Assembly (NCBI GenBank): GCA_021812285.1
Contig: JAKAOH010000001.1
Span: forward strand, 21,299 to 85,298
Length of the DNA stretch: 64,000 nt
Direction: 5' to 3'
DNA from: Acidobacteriota bacterium
GTDB lineage: Bacteria; Acidobacteriota; Terriglobia; Acidiferrales; UBA7541
Part shown: positions 17,724 to 25,448 of the stretch, one piece after another
Numbering within the stretch: the first letter of the stretch is position 1
Layout: every line of letters starts with the position of its first letter
Notes under the pieces: generated by a model
What the model saw: the letters and a program-made list of their open reading frames with translations, nothing else
Told to the model about the DNA's origin: nothing
The model's database searches: none
Program-made: the position numbers and the translations under genes

Positions 17724-20045
17724 TTATTTTGTTTTGGCCCGTTTTTCCAGCTCCGTGAGCGTTTCTTCGGCTTGTCGAGTGTTTGCCTGATCGAGTCCCA
17801 GGCGACGGGCTTCGAGGAGGGTTGCGCGCGCTTCGCGCTTTTGACCGGCGGCCGAATAGGCCAATCCGAGATGAAAGCGAAAGACGGCATCGCGCGGCAT
17901 TCTGGCGACTGCTTGCTGAAGCGGAGGGATGGCGAGGGAGGCCATGCCCTTCTTCATGTAAACCCAACCGAGCGTATCGGCGATGGACGGATCGGAAGGT
18001 TCCGAAGCGCGGGCCTGCTGCGCGAAGCCGAGCGCCACGTTCGAATCCTCGCCTTGCTCGATCATGGCGCGCGCAAGCCCGGCTTGGGCCGAAGCAATAC
18101 CGGGAGAACGCTGGAGAGCGCGCTGGTAATAATCCTGTGCGTCGGCCCAGCGATTGAGCTGAAGGGAGAGATTGCCAGCGAGCAATTCAGACTGGGAGTC
18201 CTTGGCGTCGAGGTTTCCCGCGCGAGCGTAATTTTCAATCGCAAGCTGTCCGTCGCCGCGCAACTGGGCGATGCGGCCGAGGTAGAAATAGGCCGAGGCG
18301 CTTTTCGGATTCAATTGAAGAGCGTGCTGGCAGTCGGTGGTTGCCGTGGCGAGATTGTTCTGAAGAACGTGCAACTGGGCAAGCAGAACAAAAAGCTCGG
18401 CGTTGGCGCCGGGGCCAGCAGCATAGGCATTGACTGTTTGAATGGCTTTTCCCGTCTGCTCTTGTGCCACATAGAGCTGGGCGAGGCCTGCAAGCATGGG
18501 GGTAGGATCCTTCACGCGCGACAACACCGCTTCATATTCCTTTTCGGCCTTGGCGTAATCCCTGCGCATGCCGTCGACGACAGCCTGACGCACCTGGATG
18601 GCGAGGGATCCGGGCGAGAGTTGGCTGGCGACGAACAGCGCTTTTTGCGCGCGAGAAGTATCGCCGCTCAGGATGGCGGCGTCTGCCGCAAGCAGGTACC
18701 CTGCGACCATAGAGGGATCGAGCAGCAGGACTTGGCGAGCATAATGAGCAGCGCCGACGGCATCCTTGGCGCGCAAACTGAGCTGGCCCAACTGGAGGAA
18801 TGCGAAGGAGAAGGAGGGGTCCATCTTGAGGCACTGGTAAAACTCCGATTGCGCCGAATCGTCTTTACCAAGCGCCATCAGCGAGACGCCCAGATAGTAG
18901 TGGCCGAAGACGGAGGCGGAACCGCCTTCGAGGGCCTTGCGGAGTTGCTCGACGGCGTCAGCGTCGCGTCCCTGGAGGTGAGTGATCGCTCCGGCGAACA
19001 TCAACGCTTGGCGGTCCTTGGGATTCTGGCTGAGGATTTGTTGATTCCAGCGAATCGCATCGGGAACGTCATTCATGGTGATATAGACGTTCACGAATTT
19101 TTTCTTGAGCAGGAGCGAGGGAGAGAGGGAATAGGCGATGCGATATTCGGCGAGGGCGCTCGGGAGTTGATTGTGGGCGACCCAGAAATCGCCGACGCCG
19201 GAGTGCAGATCGGCGGTGGATTTCTGCTTTGCCTCGAAGTTGGCGATGGTGGCCTGGGCGTCGGCAACGCGCCCCCAGCGGCAGTAGAGATCGGCCATCG
19301 CCAGGTAGAGCGCGGGCGCGCCGGAGGTGGCCTTGAGTCCCTGCCGCAACGTCTGTTCGGCCGGTTGGAACTGACCGAGTTTTTGATGCAGGTTGGCGAG
19401 GTCGCGATAGCCATCGACGGAGGTGGGATCGAGGGCGAGCGCATGTTCGAAAGAGGTGGCGGCAGAGGCCGTATCACCATTCCCGAGTTGCGCAATGCCG
19501 ATGGCCAGCTGAAGGGGAGCTTCGCGGGGACGGAGCGCCGTCGCTTTTTCCAACTCGATGAGAGCCTGCGGATAGTTTTTCTGGGCGAGGTAGCTCTGCG
19601 CGACGAGTAATTGCGCGGAGAAATTTTTCGGCTCGCGCGACAGAACCTCGGAAGCGTATTGGCGAGCGCGGTCGGGATGATTACCGATCAGGTAGAGATT
19701 GCCGAGTTCGAGTTCGGCGGGAGCCTGCTGGGGATTGATGTCAAGCGAATGAGTGAACGCCTGCAAGGAAGCCTGTAAATCCCCGCGCTGTTTTTGTGTG
19801 AGGCCGAGGTAGTAATAACCCTCCGTGAAGCGGGGATCGGCCTTGACAGCGTTTTTGAACTCGATCGCCGCATCGTCGTATTTTTTCTCCTGGTAATACT
19901 TCTTGCCGTTTTCGAAATAGGAGTTGCGCCGCTGAATCGGGTCCTGGTTGCACCCGGCCAGAACGCCGGCGAACAGCACCAGCAGAATAGGCCCGAACAG
20001 CAAACAAGAATCCTTGTGTTGCGCTCGCATCCATGATTGCGCCAT
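17724..20045 (-). CDS. prsT: XrtA/PEP-CTERM system TPR lipoprotein (PrsT-like)
   Basis: About 773 residues: a lipoprotein signal (LLVLFAGVLAGCNQ) and then TPR units along the whole length, for example RNSYFENGKKYYQEKKYDDAA, FKNAVKADPRFTEGYYYLG and ALALDPTSVDGYRDLA. The C-terminus repeats IADTLGWVYMKKGM and FRFHLGLAYSAAG. This size, lipobox and repeat layout match the PrsT family found beside exosortase A genes, probably an envelope scaffold for polysaccharide export. ATG 20045 is chosen for its GAGGGG upstream; ATG 20063 would add six residues. A strong sigma-54 match lies about 85-100 bases upstream. The 300 bases before it otherwise hold nothing recognised. Confidence 0.9.
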   Translation of the reverse strand: MAQSWMRAQHKDSCLLFGPILLVLFAGVLAGCNQDPIQRRNSYFENGKKYYQEKKYDDAAIEFKNAVKADPRFTEGYYYLGLTQKQRGDLQASLQAFTHSLDINPQQAPAELELGNLYLIGNHPDRARQYASEVLSREPKNFSAQLLVAQSYLAQKNYPQALIELEKATALRPREAPLQLAIGIAQLGNGDTASAATSFEHALALDPTSVDGYRDLANLHQKLGQFQPAEQTLRQGLKATSGAPALYLAMADLYCRWGRVADAQATIANFEAKQKSTADLHSGVGDFWVAHNQLPSALAEYRIAYSLSPSLLLKKKFVNVYITMNDVPDAIRWNQQILSQNPKDRQALMFAGAITHLQGRDADAVEQLRKALEGGSASVFGHYYLGVSLMALGKDDSAQSEFYQCLKMDPSFSFAFLQLGQLSLRAKDAVGAAHYARQVLLLDPSMVAGYLLAADAAILSGDTSRAQKALFVASQLSPGSLAIQVRQAVVDGMRRDYAKAEKEYEAVLSRVKDPTPMLAGLAQLYVAQEQTGKAIQTVNAYAAGPGANAELFVLLAQLHVLQNNLATATTDCQHALQLNPKSASAYFYLGRIAQLRGDGQLAIENYARAGNLDAKDSQSELLAGNLSLQLNRWADAQDYYQRALQRSPGIASAQAGLARAMIEQGEDSNVALGFAQQARASEPSDPSIADTLGWVYMKKGMASLAIPPLQQAVARMPRDAVFRFHLGLAYSAAGQKREARATLLEARRLGLDQANTRQAEETLTELEKRAKTK

Positions 20046-20143
20046 AGAACCCCTCGTTTCCATACCTCCAGCGGCTGGCCAGCCCCGGTATGCCTAACGC
20101 GGCCAAGCGAATATTTCCTCGCCGGCCGTTTAGCCAAACGGAG

Positions 20144-20159
20144 AGCAATTGGCGTTCCA
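20144..20159 (-). promoter_or_regulatory. Candidate sigma-54 promoter of the prsT-like gene
   Basis: On the - strand the site reads TGGAACGCCAATTGCT, against consensus TGGCACG-N4-TTGCW: GG and GC are ten bases apart, and only the C after GG and the base after ACG differ. The -12 GC is about 82 bases before ATG 20063. No better match was seen in the same gap. Confidence 0.6.
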
Positions 20160-20360
20160 CGATCGGCGGAGGATCCCTACTTGTAGAAGAACGCTTTGGC
20201 TGAGGGGCAGGTGCGCGGCGCACCGCAGGTTCCTGCAACGGGCTGGGTAGAAAACGGAAATACTTTTCCACTTTGTGGCTTGCGTTCACCCTGGGCGAGG
20301 ATGATCGCGAAAACGAGCGAGGGATGCAATATTCGCCGAAATACATTTCGTGAGCGCCGA

Positions 20361-21029
20361 TCACGGAAGGTACGAATGCAGCAGAGGCAGCACCTGATAG
20401 GCGAAACCGACAATTCGTTGCTGTGCGATCGCCGGCGTTTCCATTTCGCCGATGGGAGTGGCGAAGCGTATCAGCGCACCGTCGGTGCGGTCATCGCGAA
20501 ACGCGCCGGCGACCAGAAAGAACTTGGCCCAGTACTCGCTGGCGACGGGACGGCCCTGCTCCTGAAACCAGTAGAAAACGAGCATGCGATCGAGACCCTT
20601 GGCGATCAGGTAGCGATTCACCGGGAACGATTTTCCGCCGGGAACGGCCAGCGACACCTGGCTCGAAGTGATCGGCGTCCAGCCGCCTCCGGGAAGGCAA
20701 TTTTTAGGAGAGTGCATCGTGTCGCCAGCTCGCTGGCTGGGGAAATAGGCGAGGAAGAGATCAACCGGCTGCGACGAGCCGAGGCGGGAATAGAGGCGCT
20801 CGATAAATTCGCCCGGTCCGAGAACGGCGCGAATATCCCCAGGAATCGGAATCGTCTGGCCGGCCCAGCCTTGAATTTCTCCAGGGAACTTCGCGAGCGG
20901 GCGGCGTTCCGGTACTCGCACGCCGGAACCCCGCAACTGCAAGAAGAGGCCGGTGGCAGCCAGCAAGGCGACCGCCAGCGAGAAACGCAGACGGAAGCCA
21001 AGGCTCGATTTGACGTGGGCATCAGGCAT
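20361..21029 (-). CDS. epsI: EpsI family protein
   Basis: 222 residues: one N-terminal membrane helix (LRFSLAVALLAATGLFLQL) followed by the EpsI domain with FPGEIQGWAGQTIPI, VDLFLAYFPSQRAGDTMHSPKNCLPGGGW (split here for reading: DTMHSPKNCLPGGGW is the diagnostic core), VNRYLIAKG and VFYWFQEQGR. EpsI is fused to or encoded beside exosortases and is needed for exopolysaccharide production in several systems; its biochemical role is unclear. Its start overlaps the exosortase stop by eight bases, so translation is coupled. Confidence 0.92.
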   Translation of the reverse strand: MPDAHVKSSLGFRLRFSLAVALLAATGLFLQLRGSGVRVPERRPLAKFPGEIQGWAGQTIPIPGDIRAVLGPGEFIERLYSRLGSSQPVDLFLAYFPSQRAGDTMHSPKNCLPGGGWTPITSSQVSLAVPGGKSFPVNRYLIAKGLDRMLVFYWFQEQGRPVASEYWAKFFLVAGAFRDDRTDGALIRFATPIGEMETPAIAQQRIVGFAYQVLPLLHSYLP

Positions 21030-21921
21030 AGGAACGGCGAGACGTGACGGCGCGCAAGGCGGCGTGGAACGCGAAGAGCATCAACATCGCCAGCACGAAA
21101 ATCAACCAGCCGGAAAACGCGTGAAAGAAACCGGTGCCTGCGTCGGGACTCCAGAATTGAACCAGGAGTCCAGTTCCCATAATGCGGAGGGCGTTGGCGG
21201 CGATGGCGATCGGCACGGCGGCGGCGACAAGAACGAGCCGGCGCCAGAGGGAGGGTTCGAGAAAGTAGCCGTAAATCACGGCCAGAGAGATGAGGGAAAT
21301 CAACGATCGGATTCCGCTGCAGGCTTCGGCGACCTCGAGCGTGATGGCGGGAAGCTGAATGATATTTCCCTCGCGCAGCACTGGAACGCCCAAAAGCGCG
21401 AGAAACCAACTGGCCATGCGCGAGGCGTGAATCTGCAAGGGAAGCGTGATTTGCGCGTAGAGAATGGCCGGGATGGGAATCATCAGAAAAAGGAAGGCGA
21501 TCGGAAAGAGAAGTTCGCGAAGCCAACGCCAGCCGCAAAAATAGAGCGTGAGACTGGCGAGCAAGAACACGAACGAACTGCGCATAAGGAAGAATTCCGC
21601 GCCCACCTTTCCGACGACGAGAACGCCGAGGGACGCCGCGATTGCCGGCAATCCCCACCAGGTGGGCAGGAGCGGCAAGCGCGAGAGAGCAGCCCTTTTC
21701 CGCCAGACGAGAAAACCCGAAAACAAGGGCACCAGAAATCCGTGGGAATAATTCGGATCGTTCATCCAGTCGCCGACAAGCGAAACGAGGATTCCACCGT
21801 AAAGGATGCCCACGAGCAGGGCCAGAATCCCGAGAGCCAAAGCGATGTTTGCGGAGACGGAGACAGTCCTCGCTCGAGCCGGGTGTGTTTCGCTCGACGG
21901 TGAGGCGACACAATCTCCCAT
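21022..21921 (-). CDS. xrtA: Exosortase A-type transpeptidase
   Basis: A 299-residue multi-pass inner-membrane protease/transpeptidase that processes PEP-CTERM proteins. About eight hydrophobic segments are visible. The invariant catalytic residues are Cys201 in AEACSGIRS, Arg246 in ANALRIMGTG and His267 in GFFHAFSGW, in the correct order and membrane context. The N-terminal motif WMNDPNYSHGFLVPL is also typical. Type A is inferred from the many XrtA-specific neighbours. GGGAGGTG precedes the ATG, and a near-consensus sigma-54 promoter lies just upstream. Confidence 0.95.
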   Translation of the reverse strand: MGDCVASPSSETHPARARTVSVSANIALALGILALLVGILYGGILVSLVGDWMNDPNYSHGFLVPLFSGFLVWRKRAALSRLPLLPTWWGLPAIAASLGVLVVGKVGAEFFLMRSSFVFLLASLTLYFCGWRWLRELLFPIAFLFLMIPIPAILYAQITLPLQIHASRMASWFLALLGVPVLREGNIIQLPAITLEVAEACSGIRSLISLISLAVIYGYFLEPSLWRRLVLVAAAVPIAIAANALRIMGTGLLVQFWSPDAGTGFFHAFSGWLIFVLAMLMLFAFHAALRAVTSRRSYA

Positions 21922-22240
21922 CCGAACACCTCCCGTTGGAGTCTGTGGTGCAAATTGTCTGCCAGCTTTCCATGGCAGCCGCGAAGCAGAGCGGCGAAGT
22001 GAGGCTAACCTTCGACTCGACAGCGTATTCCAGAGGAAATCGTGAGAAGCGAGCGGGGCTTTCGGCGACCGGTGCGAGCGCGACGGGAAGGAAGCGATGC
22101 GGCAAAGTTAGGAAAACGATTGCCACTTTGCTGAATCGGGCGTGGATTCCGAGAGGCGGCAATTGGAGGCGGGCGCTTCGCGATGAGACGGACCCAACTG
22201 GTTGAGAAAGAAGCTGTAAGACGGCGAAGCGGGCAAGGCT
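21922..22240. other. Divergent intergenic region, exosortase/regulator
   Basis: 319 bases separating the leftward exosortase operon from the rightward exopolysaccharide operon. It contains the sigma-54 site at 21949-21964 for the leftward genes. No GG-N10-GC site with a good -12 box was found pointing right. Short frames across it have no protein character. Confidence 0.5.
21949..21964 (-). promoter_or_regulatory. Candidate sigma-54 promoter of xrtA-epsI
   Basis: On the - strand TGGCAGACAATTTGCA: TGGCA and TTTGCA match the -24 and -12 boxes with exact ten-base GG-GC spacing. A start 12 bases after the GC would fall near 21939 and give a short leader containing the GGGAGGTG ribosome site of xrtA. 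Confidence 0.6.
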
Positions 22241-23260
22241 TTGGCAATGGCCGTTTTCGTGCACGGCTGCAGGAAAGAATCAACGGCAACGCCGATGAAC
22301 GAAAACGAAACGTTTTTTTCACGCCCAGAACCGAGGCCGACACGCGAACCTGCAAGGCCGGCGTTTCTCGCTTCGCTCAGCCCGGCGATGCGCGAACTTG
22401 ATCGCGCCATCAGCGATGTGGCGCGCGGCGACCTGCCAGTGCTGCTGTTGGGAGAACGAGGGACGGGGAAGGAAATCGTCGCGCGCGAGATCCATCGGCG
22501 GCACGCCGAGGTGAATGCGACGTTTCTGAAGGCGCGCTGCGCGGAGTTGACGCCGCGGCTGATAGACGGGCTTTTGGATGAACCCGGGCGATTTGCGGAC
22601 GCGCCGGCGACGATTTTTCTGGACGAAATCGGCGAGTTGAGTCCAGCGTGCCAGGCCGCGCTGGCGGAAGCGATAGCGAACGCCGACGGGAACGGACACG
22701 TGCGGAACGGACGGGCGCGATTGATCTCCGCGACGAGCCGGAACATCGAGGAAGAGATCCGAAAACAGCATTTTCGCGAAGAGCTTCTCTATCGGCTGAA
22801 CGGCGTGTGCCTGCGCGTTCCTCCCCTGCGGCACCGCAAGGAAGACATCCCGGCATTTCTCGATTTCTTTCTGAAGCGCGACGCCGGAGAGTTGGGCATC
22901 GCGCCTGCCGAGGTGCAGGGGAAGACGATCGCGGCACTGCTGCGGCATTCTTGGCCAGGAAACGTTCGCGAGTTGGAAGAGGTGGCGCGGAAGATTCTGC
23001 TTTCCGACGAGCGCAGCGCGGTGGCGGGACTCGACTGCTTGCGGGCGAGCGTGGCGGACGGAGGCGACGGGGGTGCGGCGCTGCCGCTGAAGGAAGCGGC
23101 GCGGAACGCTTCGCGGCAAGTGGAGCGGGAACTGATCCTGAAGACGCTTTCGCGAACGCGCTGGAACCGGAAACGGGCGGCGCGCGAACTCGGCATCAGC
23201 TACAAGGCGCTTCTGTACAAGCTGAAGCAGATTGCTTTTGACGACCACGGGGAACTTTAG
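22241..23260 (+). CDS. NtrC-like AAA+ regulator lacking REC and GAFTGA
   Basis: Up to 339 residues. The AAA+ domain of bacterial enhancer-binding proteins is clear: Walker A GERGTGKE (about 71-78), Walker B TIFLDEIGEL (124-133), sensor/arginine region FREELLYRLNG (178-188), HSWPGNVRELEEVA, and a C-terminal Fis-type helix-turn-helix (WNRKRAARELGISYKALLYKL). There is no receiver domain. Between the first core helix and Walker B the chain reads LIDGLLDEPGRFADAPA, so about 17 residues including the GAFTGA sigma-54-contact loop are missing. It may be an activator that does not use sigma-54, or an antagonist. Start uncertain: ATG 22241 or 22295. It heads the exopolysaccharide operon, 16 bases from the Wza-like gene. 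Confidence 0.88.
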   Translation: MAMAVFVHGCRKESTATPMNENETFFSRPEPRPTREPARPAFLASLSPAMRELDRAISDVARGDLPVLLLGERGTGKEIVAREIHRRHAEVNATFLKARCAELTPRLIDGLLDEPGRFADAPATIFLDEIGELSPACQAALAEAIANADGNGHVRNGRARLISATSRNIEEEIRKQHFREELLYRLNGVCLRVPPLRHRKEDIPAFLDFFLKRDAGELGIAPAEVQGKTIAALLRHSWPGNVRELEEVARKILLSDERSAVAGLDCLRASVADGGDGGAALPLKEAARNASRQVERELILKTLSRTRWNRKRAARELGISYKALLYKLKQIAFDDHGEL

Positions 23261-23275
23261 GACGAGGGAGGGCCT

Positions 23276-23911
23276 ATGAATATCCGATTTGGAAAGCGAG
23301 CATCTCTTTGTTGCGTTCTCCTTCTGTTTTTCACGCTTCCCGTGGTGAGCCAAAAAAAGGCGGCCAACTCACACGACGAAACCGCCAAGTCGTCCGTCCA
23401 AAACCATCCCGCTCCGGCGACCACCGATCCGAAATACGTCATCGGGCCGCAGGACGTACTCGATATCAACGTCTGGAACCAATCGAACATTTCGCGGACG
23501 GTGCCGGTGCGCCCAGACGGGAAGATTTCGTTGCCGCTGCTGGACGACGTAATGGCGGCGGGACTGACGCCGGAGCAACTGGGCGAGAAGATCACCCGGG
23601 ATCTGCGGAAGTATCTGGAGAATCCGCAAGTGACGGTGATCGTGACGGCGATCAATAGCCAACGCATTTTCATTGTGGGTGAAGTGGGTCGAGCCGGCAT
23701 TTTGCCCATGCTTCCGAACATGACCGTCTTGCAAGCACTTTCCGAAGCGGGGGGGTTTTCGCCATTCGCGAAACTATCGGGCATTTACGTTCTGCGGAAT
23801 GAGAACGGGCACCAGGTGAAGTTCCCCTTCGATTACAAGAAGGTTATCAAGGGAGAACAGGCGCAAGAGAACCTGGTGTTGCAGCCGGGCGACACAATCG
23901 TCGTTCCATGA
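23276..23911 (+). CDS. Polysaccharide export protein (Wza/EpsA-like)
   Basis: 211 residues with a signal peptide (LCCVLLLFFTLPVVSQ) and no lipobox. A Poly_export domain begins at YVIGPQDVLDINVW and continues VPVRPDGKISLPLLDDV and LGEKITRDLRKYL. A SLBB-type domain follows (RIFIVGEVGRAGILPM, MTVLQALSEAGGFSPFA) and the protein closes with LQPGDTIVVP. Proteins of this family form the outer-membrane or periplasmic channel for exported polysaccharide. GAGGGAGGG precedes the ATG. Forms the export unit with the beta-barrel and chain-length genes that follow. Confidence 0.93.
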   Translation: MNIRFGKRASLCCVLLLFFTLPVVSQKKAANSHDETAKSSVQNHPAPATTDPKYVIGPQDVLDINVWNQSNISRTVPVRPDGKISLPLLDDVMAAGLTPEQLGEKITRDLRKYLENPQVTVIVTAINSQRIFIVGEVGRAGILPMLPNMTVLQALSEAGGFSPFAKLSGIYVLRNENGHQVKFPFDYKKVIKGEQAQENLVLQPGDTIVVP

Positions 23912-23921
23912 GGCATCAGCC

Positions 23922-25430
23922 ATGAAGAGACCAGTGTTTATCGCCGTCTTGCTTGCTGGGGCGCTCCTGCTGTGCGCGTCGGCGGGGTGGGCGCAACAGC
24001 AGCAGGGACAAACGCAGACGTCCGGCCAGCAAAACCAGCAAGGAGCGACGGGACAAAGCGGAACGGCGCCGCCGACGACCGTGACGCCGACGCCCCCCGG
24101 ACAAAATTCGACTCAGCAAGGGGAAACCGTCCAGAGCCAGACATCGAATTCGGCCTCGGGCACTGCCGCAACTACCCCTCCGCTTACCGGGGCGGAGCAA
24201 TACACCCTTAGCCGGATGGGTGCGGGACACAGCTATGTGATTCCATCGTTACAATTCGCGCAGAGCGTGAGCACGTATGGAACGGGAGCCTTCGGGACGT
24301 CCACGGTTGACTCCGTCAGCACGCTCAGCGGCAGCCTTGACCTGAATTACCTGTGGGGCAAATACGCATTCAGCGCGCGATACGACGGAACCGGTTTTGT
24401 GTACAACCAACAGTCGCAGTACAACAATTCGGCGCACCTGTTGACGTTGTCGCAACGGGTGATGGGGAGGCGATCTTTGTTTCTGTTTAGCGATGCGGTG
24501 TCGTACCTGCCGGAAGCGTCCTTCGGCTACTCCCGTTTCAACGGCACAGGTTCCAATATCTACAGCTATGGGGGTTTGTTCGGTTCTGGCATCTCCAATA
24601 TCGATACAAGTTTTCTTCCCAGTCAATCCATTTTAACCGGGTCTTCCTCTCGGGTCAGCAATTCGGTTGTCGGTCAGTATGATTACCTCCTGAGTCCGCT
24701 ATCCACGCTGACGCTGACAGGAGCATATTCTCTGCTTCGATTCCCTTCTTCCGATTACTTCGATAGTGACGATATTATTGCTCAGCTGGGTTACAACCGT
24801 AGTCTAACGGCAAAAAATAGTATGGCAGTGTCTTACCAGGCCAGTTTTTTTCGTTATAGCCAGGGTCTGGGCAACTTTACCGACCACGTTGTAGAAATAA
24901 CTTTTCGTCGCGCCCTTTCGAATCGCATGGGTGTGCAAATCGGCGCAGGACCGCAGGCCAATATATTCAGCAACGGCGCCAGCGGGCAGGATGCCAAATT
25001 CGGGTGGGCGATGAATTCCGAGTTGACGTATTCCTTCCGTCGTTATCAGTTCGCGGCATCGTATCACCATTATACGAACGGCGGTTCGGGCGTCTATCAG
25101 GGAGCCACGACAGACTACGTGGACGCTGATGTCGGGACCCCGCTATCCCATATGTGGACGCTAAACGTTGATCTCGGATACGCCCGTAACTCAAACTTGC
25201 AACAGAACTCCTCCAACAACACACGCGTGTACAACGCATGGTACGGCACCGTCAATCTGCAGCGTCTCCTGAATCGGTGGATGACCATGTTTCTCAGCTA
25301 CAACCTGCAGCAACAGCTTGCGCCGGCGTTCACCTGCGTAGGCTCAACATGCGGAACCTTTTACACACAGCAGTACTTTTCGTTCGGTCTTAACTGGCAC
25401 CCGAGTCGAATGAGCGAAGAAGCCTACTAA
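23922..25430 (+). CDS. Outer-membrane beta-barrel protein of the EPS locus
   Basis: 502 residues. Signal peptide (VFIAVLLAGALLLCASAGWA), then about 70 residues of Gln/Thr/Gly low-complexity linker, then a long series of amphipathic strands with alternating aromatic residues (YAFSARYDGTGFVYN, LSSLTLTGAYSLLR-like). It ends YFSFGLNWHPSRMSEEAY rather than in a plain terminal Phe. XrtA loci regularly encode a barrel protein between the export protein and chain-length determinant; a polysaccharide-secretion pore or docking partner is inferred. Base composition is more A+T rich in the second half than in the flanking genes. Confidence 0.75.
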   Translation: MKRPVFIAVLLAGALLLCASAGWAQQQQGQTQTSGQQNQQGATGQSGTAPPTTVTPTPPGQNSTQQGETVQSQTSNSASGTAATTPPLTGAEQYTLSRMGAGHSYVIPSLQFAQSVSTYGTGAFGTSTVDSVSTLSGSLDLNYLWGKYAFSARYDGTGFVYNQQSQYNNSAHLLTLSQRVMGRRSLFLFSDAVSYLPEASFGYSRFNGTGSNIYSYGGLFGSGISNIDTSFLPSQSILTGSSSRVSNSVVGQYDYLLSPLSTLTLTGAYSLLRFPSSDYFDSDDIIAQLGYNRSLTAKNSMAVSYQASFFRYSQGLGNFTDHVVEITFRRALSNRMGVQIGAGPQANIFSNGASGQDAKFGWAMNSELTYSFRRYQFAASYHHYTNGGSGVYQGATTDYVDADVGTPLSHMWTLNVDLGYARNSNLQQNSSNNTRVYNAWYGTVNLQRLLNRWMTMFLSYNLQQQLAPAFTCVGSTCGTFYTQQYFSFGLNWHPSRMSEEAY

Positions 25431-25448
25431 AACGCGTGAGAGGATAGG

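Noticed and set aside
17703-19610. Very long open frame antisense to the prsT-like gene
   Set aside because: It mirrors the GC-rich TPR coding sequence; composition is Arg/Gly/Glu-rich without motifs, while the - strand frame has a lipobox and clear TPR repeats.
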